DNA from: Saitoella complicata NRRL Y-17804
Lineage: Eukaryota > Ascomycota > Saitoellomycetes > Saitoellales > Saitoellaceae
NCBI RefSeq assembly: GCF_001661265.1
Contig: NW_017567014.1
Span: 248,001-312,000, forward strand
Reading direction: 5' to 3'
Length of the DNA stretch: 64,000 bases
Shown: positions 1-9,204 of the stretch, in pieces
How the letters are laid out: every line of letters begins with the position of its first letter
Position numbering within the stretch: position 1 is the stretch's first letter
The notes under the pieces: generated by a model
Seen by the model: the letters and a program-made list of their open reading frames with translations, nothing else
Database searches by the model: none
What the model was told of the DNA's origin: nothing
Program-made: the position numbers and the translations under genes

Positions 1-1
1 A

Positions 2-2794
2 GCCTCCGCCCACCCTGGACCAGCATGCTACAGAAAGGGCGGTCCCTTGACGGTGACCGACGCCAATTTGTTCTTGGGAAGGTTGTTACCGGAGTACTTC
101 CCCAAGATCTTCGGTCCCAACGAAGACGAGCCCCTCGATCGTGAGACCACGGCGAAGAAATTCGCGGAGTTGACGGTGCAGATCAACGAGGAGCAGCGCG
201 CGAATGGTGGATCCGAGTTTACGCCCGAGGAAGTTGCGCTCGGGTTCTTGAAGGTCGCGGACGAGTCGATGTGTCGTCCCGTTCGTACCCTCACTGAGGC
301 TCGTGGACACGATACGTCTGCGCATAACCTCGCTTCTTTCGGTGGTGCAGGTGGTCAACACGCCTGTTCCGTCGCTGACGCACTCGGTATCTCGAGGGTT
401 GTTATCCACAAGTACTCCTCTATTCTCTCTGCCTATGGTATGGCCCTTGCGGATGTCGTGCACGAGGTTCAAGAGCCGGCTGCTACATCGTTCGATGCGG
501 AGACCAAGGAGGAGGTCAAGGCTAAGTTGCACGAACTCATGGAGAAAGCCACACAAGAACTCTTGAGCCAGGGCTTCGAGGCAAACCAGGTCAAGCACGA
601 AGTCTACCTCAACATGCGCTACCATGGCTCCAACACCGCCCTCATGATCCTCAAGCCTGAAGCCTCCGAAGACTGGGATTTTGGCGCAGAATTCACGAAG
701 AGACATCAGCGCGAGTTTGGGTTCACGTTTGATTCCAAGGCGATTTTGGTTGATGATCTTCGTGTTAGGGCGATTGGGGCTTCGTTTGCGACGGGGGAGG
801 TTAGCCCGTATCAGCAGATGAAGGCGGTGGAGGGGAAGGAGGTTAAGGTTCCTGAGGCGGATGGTACAACGAAGGTTTACTTTGGTGCGGAGAATGGGCG
901 TGTTGACACTCCTGTCCATCAACTCCAGAGCCTCGAGGCTGGTGCCAAGATTCAGGGTCCGGCGATGATTATTGATCAGACGCAGACGATTGTGTTGGTG
1001 CCTAACGCTACTGCTCATATTTTGGAGAGGTGCGTTGTGATTGACTTGGGCGAGAAGAAGACGATTGCGTCGCAGTCTCAGCAGGAGGAGATCAAGATCG
1101 ATCCCATCCAGCTCTCGATTTTCGGACATAGATTTATGTCGATTGCTGAGCAGATGGGTCGCACCCTCCAGAAGACTTCCGTTTCGACCAACATCAAGGA
1201 GCGTCTTGACTTCTCTTGCGCGTTGTTCTCGCCTGATGGTGGGTTGGTCGCCAACGCTCCGCACGTTCCCGTGCACTTGGGATCGATGCAGTATGCGGTC
1301 CGCTACCAGCATAACTTGTGGAAGGGGAAGTTGAAGGATGGTGATGTCTTGGTTTCCAACCACCCTATGTGTGGAGGTACCCACTTGCCTGACATCACTG
1401 TCATCACTCCTGTCTTCGACAACGGCGAGATCGTCTTCTACGTCGCATCTCGTGGTCACCACGCTGATATCGGTGGATGCTTGCCGGGATCTATGCCTCC
1501 CACTTCCACCGAGCTCTGGCAGGAGGGCGCAGCCATCGAGGCCGAGAAGATCGTGTCTGAGGGCAAGTTCAACGAGGAGAGGATGACCGAGCTCTTGCTC
1601 AACGAGCCTGCCAAGTACGACGGCTGCTCCGGTACCCGTTGCTTGCAGGACAACTTGTCTGACCTCAAGGCTCAGGTCGCTGCCAACACCAAGGGTATCT
1701 CCCTTATCAAGGCCCTCATCGAAGAGTATGGATTGAAGTGCGTTCAGACGTACATGTTCGCCATCCAAAAGAACGCCGAGGTCGCTGTCCGCGAGCTCTT
1801 GAAGCGTATGTACAAGAAGTTCGAGGGACAGCCGCTCGAGGCGATCGACTACATGGATAACGGTACCCCCATCGCGCTGAAGGTTACGATCGATGGTGAG
1901 AAGGGTGAGGCTGAGTTTGACTTTACCGGCACTGGACCTGAAGTCTACGGTAACATCAATGCTCCTTCTGCCATTACGCATTCTGCTCTCATCTACTGTT
2001 TGAGATCCTTGATCGAGTCCGAGATTCCGCTGAACCAGGGATGTCTCAACCCCATCTCCGTCATCATCCCCCCTCGCTCCCTCTTGTCTCCTTCTAAGGG
2101 TGCTGCCGTTGTCGGTGGAAACGTGCTCACCTCCCAACGTATCACCGACGTCATCCTCAAGGCTTTCCGTGCCTGTGCTGCCTCCCAGGGATGCTGTAAC
2201 AACCTAACCTTCGGTACGGGTGGAAAGACCGAAACTGGTGAGCACGTCGAGGGGTTCGGATACTACGAGACCATCGCTGGTGGATCTGGAGCTGGACCTG
2301 CTTGGGATGGACAGAGTGGTGTCCACACGCACATGACCAACACCCGTATCACGGATCCCGAGATCTTCGAGAAGAGGTACCCGTGTATCCTCAGGCAGTT
2401 TGCGTTGAGAGAGGGATCTGGTGGCGACGGTCTTCACCCTGGAGGTGACGGTGTCATCCGTGATATCGAGTTCATGGTGCCTGTTCAGTGCTCCATTCTC
2501 TCCGAGCGTCGTACCTACCGTCCTTACGGTTTGGAGGGTGGAGGCGACGGTGCCGCTGGTCTCAACCTGTGGGTTAGGAAGGATGAGGAGACGGGTGAGG
2601 AGCGTGTTATCAACCTCGGTGGTAAGAACACTGCCAACTTTGGTGCCGGTGACCGTATCGTGCTTTACACTCCTGGAGGTGGTGCGTGGGGTGCTAAAGA
2701 GGGTGGTGAGAGAAATGTTGTCAAGGGTGCTCAGAACCAGCTTTTGGCGAAGGGTTCTGTTGATGCTTATAGGTTGATGCAGGAGACTAACTAG
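2..2794 (+). CDS. OXP1: 5-oxoprolinase, 3' part (5' end outside window)
   Basis: ATP-dependent 5-oxoprolinase, which opens 5-oxo-L-proline to L-glutamate in the cytosolic glutathione (gamma-glutamyl) cycle. The frame is open from base 2, so about 930 C-terminal residues are present; the family is usually near 1280 residues, so roughly the first 350 lie upstream of the window. The first visible residues contain the family hallmark GPACYRKGGPLTVTDANL. The hydantoinase-A type half runs to about residue 390. The hydantoinase-B type half follows, with the block DPIQLSIFGHRFMSIAEQMG and a later Gly-rich stretch GGSGAGPAWDG. No intron is seen in this part, and the stop is TAG. It converges on the Stb3-like gene. 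Identification is firm. Confidence 0.95.
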   Translation, partial: ASAHPGPACYRKGGPLTVTDANLFLGRLLPEYFPKIFGPNEDEPLDRETTAKKFAELTVQINEEQRANGGSEFTPEEVALGFLKVADESMCRPVRTLTEARGHDTSAHNLASFGGAGGQHACSVADALGISRVVIHKYSSILSAYGMALADVVHEVQEPAATSFDAETKEEVKAKLHELMEKATQELLSQGFEANQVKHEVYLNMRYHGSNTALMILKPEASEDWDFGAEFTKRHQREFGFTFDSKAILVDDLRVRAIGASFATGEVSPYQQMKAVEGKEVKVPEADGTTKVYFGAENGRVDTPVHQLQSLEAGAKIQGPAMIIDQTQTIVLVPNATAHILERCVVIDLGEKKTIASQSQQEEIKIDPIQLSIFGHRFMSIAEQMGRTLQKTSVSTNIKERLDFSCALFSPDGGLVANAPHVPVHLGSMQYAVRYQHNLWKGKLKDGDVLVSNHPMCGGTHLPDITVITPVFDNGEIVFYVASRGHHADIGGCLPGSMPPTSTELWQEGAAIEAEKIVSEGKFNEERMTELLLNEPAKYDGCSGTRCLQDNLSDLKAQVAANTKGISLIKALIEEYGLKCVQTYMFAIQKNAEVAVRELLKRMYKKFEGQPLEAIDYMDNGTPIALKVTIDGEKGEAEFDFTGTGPEVYGNINAPSAITHSALIYCLRSLIESEIPLNQGCLNPISVIIPPRSLLSPSKGAAVVGGNVLTSQRITDVILKAFRACAASQGCCNNLTFGTGGKTETGEHVEGFGYYETIAGGSGAGPAWDGQSGVHTHMTNTRITDPEIFEKRYPCILRQFALREGSGGDGLHPGGDGVIRDIEFMVPVQCSILSERRTYRPYGLEGGGDGAAGLNLWVRKDEETGEERVINLGGKNTANFGAGDRIVLYTPGGGAWGAKEGGERNVVKGAQNQLLAKGSVDAYRLMQETN

Positions 2795-3511
2795 ATCTGA
2801 TACCATATACTTCTTTTTGAGATTTGTTTTATAGTTTTGTACTGGAGTTAGCTATTGTTTGGGATACATATATCATATCATTCTGTTGAACTTCGTGTAC
2901 ATATGTCGCAATCTGAGTTATTAGGTTCCCACGGTAGAAACAGCTGCACGTTTGCCTTGATAGTGGTAAAGAAGAGCTTGACGAGGTGTCGATTATATGT
3001 TGTCACGGTGTATCTATTTGAACAAGCGTCGTCCACTTGGTATCACTATCGATATCCGTGATGCCGTTACCGCCGCGGCTGCTTGGTCCTGGCCGTTTTC
3101 CGTGCACGTTTCCGGCGAACCTGAAACGTATTCGAGCGTTACCGGTATATCAAAACCGGAAATGGGAACAGAAGTTCTTATCATAGGTATAAGGAGACAA
3201 ATGTGATTTGATTGTTCCCACCTCCACCTCCCAATCCCTAAATAAAGCTAACCCCAATGTCCGTATCCATTACCCATGGCCATATTACCGCGTCCTTTCT
3301 GTATATTGGGACGTTCTGCACTAGAACCGTCCCAAACTGAATCCATCCAACATCGTACAATGTCCCTGATCATCTCCCTCTCTGTCTTCCACATGGCTCC
3401 ACTCCACCAAATGACCTATGGTACATCCTCATCAACAGACCACACCGGTCCCCACGCTCCCCATGCAGCCAATAACCATACACCCCAAATGCCCAGCCCC
3501 ACAATAACCAC
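2795..3511. other. convergent intergenic stretch
   Basis: About 720 bases between the stop codons of the 5-oxoprolinase and Stb3-like genes. The first 100 bases are T-rich and look like a 3' untranslated region. I see no supportable gene, repeat or RNA here. Confidence 0.5.
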
Positions 3512-5320
3512 TTATGTCCGACTCAACCCCATCAAAGCCTCGACAACCTCCTCCTCCTCAACCTCACTCCTCGTCCTCGCCTGCGTCTCCTTCAACGCCT
3601 TCATCGCCTCATTAATCCCACCCCCATGACTAACAGCCTCATTCAACGCCGCCAACGCACTCTTTCCTCTCACCACTCCTCCGGGTCTCATCGAGGACGA
3701 AAACGATTGTTTGCGGAATTGGAGAGAGGAGGAGGGGGTGGTGGCGTCGAGACGGGGGGAGGAGTGGTGGGAGCTCGAGGTCGGATAGGGTTGTGCGAAG
3801 TGGTGGTTATCTTTCCAGCTCTTCCCCAGCGAGGAGGAGAGTGCGGACGCGAATTTTGGGAATGAGGAGGTGGTTGGGTTAAGCGATGGACTCCTCTTCA
3901 CACTGCTCGTCGTCGAAGGACTCGGCATACCGTGGCCACCCACAGGTCCAAACGCCGGACTCCACCCCCCGTTCCCGTTCCCATTCGCCTTTGACGGGGA
4001 AGCAGAACCAGCGCCGACGGCTGAGGAGAAGGACGTACTTCTGAACCCACTCACCGGGAAACCCTCACTAACCCTCCTCGTAAACATCATCGGCGGTGCC
4101 TCCCCCACACTCCCTCTCCCCTTCCTCATCCCTCCCTCCTTCTTCGCACCAACAACCCCCGCCGTCGAGAAACTCTTCCTCCCTAAACTTGGTCTCGGGA
4201 GACCCGGAATCGATGGCCGCCGCAGCTCTTCCGCTCCGATCTCGCGCCAGTCTTCGGAGTCGGTGGAGTCGGAGTCGGAGTCGAAGGTGAAGTTGAGGGG
4301 GTGATGCGTCGTGGTCGAGGAGGAGGGGTGAGAAGTTGAGGTTAGGTCGAGGGGGTCGATATCGTCTTCGGGGTGAAGACGTGTACGTCCCCTTTCCTCA
4401 GCATCATCCTCGTCCTCGTCTTCGTCCGACGAGTTGGAGGTGACGGAGTCAGATGTGGATCCACGATCCGCCGGCCCAACAGCAGGTGATTGGAGGATAA
4501 GGAACGACCCACCCCCACCCGATCCCGGAAAACTCGGCGAGTTGACAAACGAAGTACCCAACCCACTTCCACCCAAACACCCACTCACCACCGGACCCAC
4601 CGCCGGACTATCCATGGACCCCGGACTAAACGAACTCGGTCTCTCACCCACTCCCATCCCAGGTGTGAGCCCCGCCCACCGCCCCCACCCAACTTTCTCA
4701 AAACACCTCCGATCACGTCTCCCGACCTCGAGAGCTTTCGTCACGACCCGTCTCTGTCTCGCAGCGCCCAACCTAGCGAATGCGGGGACGTGTGCGACGA
4801 GGTGTGTCGTGATATGACGGATGGCTAGAGGTCCTTGGGTCGTGAGGAGGGGATGGATGTACGTGGTTGCGAGGGCGGTTGGGTGGAGGGTGGGGTCGGC
4901 AAATGGTGAGGAGGAGGTGGATGGGTCAAAATCGGGGGAGGGGAGTTCGATGTCGATATCGGCGTCCTCCTCGTCGATGTCATCCCTGTATTTGGCTCCG
5001 TAGCCACCGTTCTGGGTAGAGTCACCGTGTTCCTCGTCGTGTTCGAAGCCAACGACGTCGATCTCCATGTCACTTTCCTCTCCATCCATGCCGTTCATCC
5101 TTCCCGTAGCTCCACCAACTCCCATACCGCTGCTCTTAGGAGCCAAAGCCGGGCTGACGGAGCTCTTCGGGGTAGGCAACTGAGTACCGGCTGCGCGGCC
5201 ATGGATACCCAACGAACCCAGCGAAGCCAACGTAGCAGCAGCGTCCTTCTTCCTGTTAGCGACGTCAACGGGGCCGGAAGCACCAGCGGACGGGAGGGAA
5301 ACGGTGGAAGTCGACGACAT
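3512..5320 (-). CDS. STB3: Stb3-domain (Sin3-binding, RRPE-binding type) protein
   Basis: A 602-residue, intronless protein. The only recognisable fold is the Stb3 domain at about residues 145-217. It contains QGPLAIRHITTHL, then ARQRRVVTKALE and the signature FEKVGWGRW. In budding yeast Stb3 binds Sin3 and the ribosomal RNA processing element in promoters of ribosome-biogenesis genes, and acts in the nucleus under TOR control. The rest is low-complexity: an acidic stretch near 80-125, then long Ser/Pro/Gly-rich regions typical of a phosphorylated regulator. The chosen ATG is the first in the frame and is followed by Ser/Thr-rich residues. The domain assignment is strong. Orthology to yeast STB3 is likely, but target genes in this organism are unknown. 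Confidence 0.8.
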   Translation of the reverse strand: MSSTSTVSLPSAGASGPVDVANRKKDAAATLASLGSLGIHGRAAGTQLPTPKSSVSPALAPKSSGMGVGGATGRMNGMDGEESDMEIDVVGFEHDEEHGDSTQNGGYGAKYRDDIDEEDADIDIELPSPDFDPSTSSSPFADPTLHPTALATTYIHPLLTTQGPLAIRHITTHLVAHVPAFARLGAARQRRVVTKALEVGRRDRRCFEKVGWGRWAGLTPGMGVGERPSSFSPGSMDSPAVGPVVSGCLGGSGLGTSFVNSPSFPGSGGGGSFLILQSPAVGPADRGSTSDSVTSNSSDEDEDEDDAEERGRTRLHPEDDIDPLDLTSTSHPSSSTTTHHPLNFTFDSDSDSTDSEDWREIGAEELRRPSIPGLPRPSLGRKSFSTAGVVGAKKEGGMRKGRGSVGEAPPMMFTRRVSEGFPVSGFRSTSFSSAVGAGSASPSKANGNGNGGWSPAFGPVGGHGMPSPSTTSSVKRSPSLNPTTSSFPKFASALSSSLGKSWKDNHHFAQPYPTSSSHHSSPRLDATTPSSSLQFRKQSFSSSMRPGGVVRGKSALAALNEAVSHGGGINEAMKALKETQARTRSEVEEEEVVEALMGLSRT

Positions 5321-5910
5321 CGGGAAGAAACGGGATGATAGGAACGTGTTGACGAAACGTAGACGTTACTTGAACTTGTAGATGATTGAGCTGACGCCTT
5401 CAACAAGCTTGGAGCTCCAACAGATTGTCGAAGCTGTTTGTTGCGGACTGAGGAATTTACGCGGCGACTCAATCCAAGGGTCGCACGATCCGCAGTTCAC
5501 CCCCCGCGTTGGGTCACCGTCACGCGCGCTACCGGTATAGGATAGGATAAGGATTCGATAAAGAATCGCGATGCTATTATACGATGGAAATCAAACCCTA
5601 CTCCCGCCATGCCCTTCCGACGTATGAAAAGATCCAGCGAAGACCAGAGCAGAATCGATTTCCCCTAGAAAACCACCACCGCAGCTGCTGAGTCATTTCC
5701 CTTGGATGCGCTCTTTGAGCCGCGGCACCCGTCATAGCGTGAGTGAATTCTAGAACTGCACGTGACGTGACGCAACACACAACAATCCCATCGGAAAGTT
5801 GAAAGGGAGACCCCATCTACTCACCCTTCTAGCTGTAGATCTGACACTTCAACTCCACCGCCAAACAAACTCATCGAATCAAGACGCACGAGCCGGGGTG
5901 GAGGAGGAGG
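5321..5910. other. Stb3-like gene upstream region with GATA cluster
   Basis: Non-coding stretch upstream of the Stb3-like gene. Bases 5537-5561 carry closely spaced GATA motifs (GATAGGATAAGG, then GATTCGATAAAG) that could bind GATA factors. No ORF with gene-like content is seen. It runs directly into the hairpin-unit array. Confidence 0.35.
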
Positions 5911-6682
5911 CTATGGACGAAACCATAGGTTAGGAATATGCTTGCATCAAAGCGATGCCATAAACAGAGCGTCACACCAACACGAGGTAGCGGTGACAAC
6001 TAACCTGTCGTAAACCCCCATTCACACCAAGCTTGCTCGCACCAGATTCTTTCACACCGGCGGTGACATCGTATAGGACGTAACTATGGGCGAGACCATA
6101 GGTTAGCAACTGTCCTCCATGTGAACACGATGCACTTTCGAGCAACATGCCCACACGGAGCCCCGTCCGCATCCTCGTGGGAGCATGGGGGTCCGCGAGC
6201 TACACAAAGTAGAGCGGGACTAACCTTTCGTACATGTGTCCTCGTTCTCACAGCGTCCGACTCGTTCGACATACCGCATAGGGTCGGCCTATGGACGGAA
6301 CCATAGGTTAGCATCACGGCTCGACGCCATCAATTTCTTGGTTCGCACATAACCACCGCCTGGTACCGGACAGAGCGGGACTGACCTTTCGCAAGAACCT
6401 ACAATCACCCGAACGAGTCCGAGGTCAATCGTTGCGTCAAACGACAAAGCTATGGGCGAACCACAGGTTAGTCACCATCCAACAGAAATCTCGCGTGTCT
6501 AAAACCTTTGTGCACAGACTCGTCTCGATGAAGACAACCAGGGCCGAGAACGAGGGAACTTTGGGCGACACCACAGGTCAGCAACCTAAATTACACCTAC
6601 TTCTGCGACCAGCCGTGTGCACCGCAAAAGCCTTCCTCATTCCATAAGAATGGAGTCCACAGAGATACACACCTTTACTCGT
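5911..6682. repeat. Array of five diverged hairpin/motif units
   Basis: Five diverged units of about 110-205 bases alternate two motifs. Motif A is a short palindrome followed by GTTAG. It lies at 5911-5933, 6084-6106, 6289-6311, 6450-6471 and 6559-6581. The first three are perfect hairpins (CTATGG, six-base loop, CCATAG), and the last two are degenerate. Motif B contains CTAACC-type sequence on the plus strand. It lies at 5995-6010, 6211-6232 and 6372-6393, and weaker forms lie at 6498-6514 and 6667-6681. B2 and B3 share AGAGCGGGACTRACCTTTCG. The GGTTAG of A is complementary to the CTAACC of B, so each unit could fold on itself. Sequence between motifs is not conserved. Function unknown: structured RNA, protein-binding array or remnant of a tandem repeat are all possible. 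Confidence 0.6.
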
Positions 6683-6805
6683 ATCGCCCCCAAGCTCCGC
6701 GCAACCGTTCCTGCTACCACACGATGGCGAGCGATCAACATCGTGTAACCACCTCTTCTTCTCCTCCTCCTCCTCCACGGACCACACCGCCCACGCGCCC
6801 ATAGC

Positions 6806-7672
6806 TCACTTACTCGGCGTATCCATCGGTGTGATAAGCGTATTCCCCCTCCTCCAAAACCTCAACACATGCAACTTCTCCCGCCCCGCAGTCCGCTTAA
6901 CAACAACATCCCCCTCAACCCCACCCCCACTCCACCTCCTCACAACCTCCATAATCTCCCGCGGTCGGTTCTCACTAACCGCAACCAAATAAAACACACC
7001 ACGGTCACTCAACACCTCCCCTAAAACACTCAACACATCCCACGTTCCAGCCATCATACCGTCTGCGCCGCCGGCCCAGGTGGCGGCTATGGTGCCTGTG
7101 TTGTCGATTTCGGAGGAGGAAGTTGGGACGTAGGGGGGGTTGAAAAGGAGGATGTCGATTTGGTTGCGGAGGCGGGGGGAGAGGAGGGGGTTTATGAGGG
7201 AGGTGCGGATGGGGTCGAGGTGGTGGGGGTGGGTTGGGGATGGGAGGTTTGCGTGGGAGCTTAGGAGGGTTGCTGGACAGGCTTTTGGGGATATGTCGGT
7301 GCAGAGGTGGACTGTGGGGTAGTTGTATGCGTTAGTATGAGATGGGTAAAGGAGGAGGGGGTGTATGCGGGGGTGTATGCGTACTTGAATTGGTGTGTCC
7401 GAATACACTCGCTTGCAAGAACGTCGAAACACACCCCGAACCAGAACTGTGTGCCTTTGGTTAGTTCTTTAACCCTTGAGTAAGGTATACCTTACAAGAA
7501 CACACCCTATCTCAACACACAACGGCAACCCCTCCCCATCCTTCCGGATATTCCTCAGCATCTCTGCATCTTGCTCCAAAGCATCGAGGAGGATGAAGGT
7601 GTCTTCGGCGGGTTCGTAGATGTGTTCGTAGTCACGTTCGGTGAAGTGGGAGAGGGTGGGTGTTGGTAGCAT
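6806..7672 (-). CDS. MTQ2: eRF1 methyltransferase catalytic subunit (Mtq2)
   Basis: S-adenosylmethionine-dependent glutamine methyltransferase that modifies the GGQ motif of release factor eRF1, normally with Trm112 as partner. I read three exons, 7672-7506, 7446-7385 and 7311-6806, giving 244 residues (yeast has 221). Both introns (59 and 73 nt) have GT...AG ends and CTAAC branch sequences. The first starts GTGTGT, a less common donor. The spliced protein has the N-terminal YEPAEDTFILLDAL motif and the SAM-binding motif VEIGSGSGCVSTF, which is assembled across intron 1. TNSIHLCTDISPKA is assembled across intron 2, and the catalytic NPPY lies in ILLFNPPYVPT. It is divergent from the Rrn9-like gene with 169 bases between the ATGs. 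Confidence 0.9.
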
Positions 7673-7841
7673 TGTTCTTGGTCGTTGCTCAATAGGGGTA
7701 AAGTATGACGAGGAGAGCGGACCGTAACCTTAATTCGACGTGTGCTGAGAATCAGATGCAAAACTGCCGCGTATCGATAAGGCAAGACAAAACACTACAC
7801 CAAACTTTCGGCCTTTCAGAAAAGTTGGATAAAGGATCGAG
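7673..7841. promoter_or_regulatory. bidirectional promoter MTQ2 / Rrn9-like
   Basis: The 169 bases between two divergent start codons must hold both promoters. It includes ATCGATAAGGC near 7772; a related TTTATCGATAACC stands just upstream of RRS1 (about 25868). Whether these GATA-like sites co-regulate ribosome-related genes is inference. Confidence 0.4.
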
Positions 7842-9005
7842 ATGGACGACGTAGACACCCACAGTCGCTCCCCATCTCCAGCCTTCGACGACGACGAAAT
7901 CCTCCCCGGTCCCCCCTCTCGCCCCACTCGCCGCGAAATCCTCGAACACAAAGACCTCCTCAAATCCCTCGACCACACCGACGCCCACAACATCTCCCTC
8001 CACGCCCTCTCCTCCCACAACCTCCGAAAACGCCTCCGTCCCTCCTCCACCGATCCCGATGTGTACCAAGAAATTGAAACCGAAGATGGGAGAATCGTCA
8101 AGAAAAAGATGAGGTTGAATCGGGTATGGACAGCGTGGCCTATGCCTGCACATCTCGTCCCGCGACCACGGGGGGAGGGTCGGTGGGGTATACACCCATC
8201 CGCGCCGCTCCGAGACGAGATCCACGCCGCTTTCCACCGGATCTCGAATGCGGCTCTACATTCCGCTGGTCTCGAGCCCTCTGCGGCGGATATACCAGAC
8301 CACCCAGCCCACACCGCAATCCACGCCCTCGAACCCGCAATACTCGGACGAATCGATGACTTGCTTCAGGCTGTTGCGAAAATGCGCGCGAGGCAGGGTG
8401 GTAAAGCGGATGGCGACCGTTTATCGAAGGTTTGCGCAGGACAGCTACTGAGTATCGCAGAGAGTATCTCAAAAAGCTGGGATCCGGACGCGGTGCAGAG
8501 GGCACGGGCACGGATGGAGAGCCTACTCGGCGCGGATGAAGTATGGAATCCACCACGACGAGAACACACAACCCCTCCAGTCCCCGACCAAGAGCAGGAG
8601 CAGCTAACGATGCCCCCAACCCTCCCCCTCCCCTCCTTCCTCGATGATCCCTCTCGCAGCCACTGGTCCCACCTCTCGCACATCCGTGGGCGGAAAACTC
8701 CTACCCTCACAAAACCACCACGAGCATGGCAACCGCCGAAACCCGCGACGGCGACAGCAGCCGCAAAGAGAGCAGCAGCAGCAGCAGCACAAGAGGCAAA
8801 GAGAGCTACAGCATTGAAGGAAGGAGGGGAGGAGGTGCACGACGAGAAGGGTGGAGAGCACAACCACCACCCACACCTCAAAAAGTCGAAAAATCATGAG
8901 TGTCCAGGTTGTGGAAAGGGATTTACGAGGAAGGGTAGTCTTCATACGCATATGAAGCAGAGGTGCAAAGAACTTCAAAAAGAAGACGAGGGAGAAGAAG
9001 GATAG
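7842..9005 (+). CDS. Rrn9-like Pol I factor with C-terminal zinc finger
   Basis: A 387-residue intronless protein. Residues about 30-140 match the Rrn9 pattern known from the RNA polymerase I upstream activating factor. A helical SLHALSSHNLRKRLR stretch is followed by a conserved WTAWPMP block and basic residues. The middle is helical, followed by a Pro-rich linker and an Ala-rich run near 310-330. The C-terminus has a single zinc finger of C2HC form (CPGCGKGF, then His and Cys in HMKQRC). This finger is not a feature I know from yeast Rrn9. If correct, the protein helps recruit Pol I to rDNA in the nucleolus. It is divergent from MTQ2. The family call rests on short motifs, so I hold it with moderate confidence; an unrelated zinc-finger protein is the alternative. 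Confidence 0.55.
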   Translation: MDDVDTHSRSPSPAFDDDEILPGPPSRPTRREILEHKDLLKSLDHTDAHNISLHALSSHNLRKRLRPSSTDPDVYQEIETEDGRIVKKKMRLNRVWTAWPMPAHLVPRPRGEGRWGIHPSAPLRDEIHAAFHRISNAALHSAGLEPSAADIPDHPAHTAIHALEPAILGRIDDLLQAVAKMRARQGGKADGDRLSKVCAGQLLSIAESISKSWDPDAVQRARARMESLLGADEVWNPPRREHTTPPVPDQEQEQLTMPPTLPLPSFLDDPSRSHWSHLSHIRGRKTPTLTKPPRAWQPPKPATATAAAKRAAAAAAQEAKRATALKEGGEEVHDEKGGEHNHHPHLKKSKNHECPGCGKGFTRKGSLHTHMKQRCKELQKEDEGEEG

Positions 9006-9204
9006 GGTGAAAGATATCGATCTTGGGATGGGTTTAGGACACCGCATCGCGAACGAATTCGAACCGTGGTGAAGAAGACAACAGACAGCCAAATTTAACC
9101 TCCCGGGTCTTAGTTCAGCTAGCTAGCACTTACGCATCATCACATAATCAATGTCTCTGGAGATTTGCCGTGCCGAACGTCTATAACTATCCCCATGCTC
9201 GTGC

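Noticed and set aside
86-2137. A 683-residue open frame antisense to 5-oxoprolinase
   Set aside because: It mirrors the third-codon-position bias of the real gene, has Arg/Leu/Val-rich composition and no recognisable domain.
3626-4817. Several plus-strand frames antisense to the Stb3-like gene
   Set aside because: They are Pro/Ser/Arg-rich shadows of the GC-rich Stb3-like coding sequence.
5911-6682. The hairpin array as a CRISPR or telomere-like repeat
   Set aside because: The units differ strongly between motifs and in length, the organism is eukaryotic, and the TTAG cores are not tandem telomere repeats.
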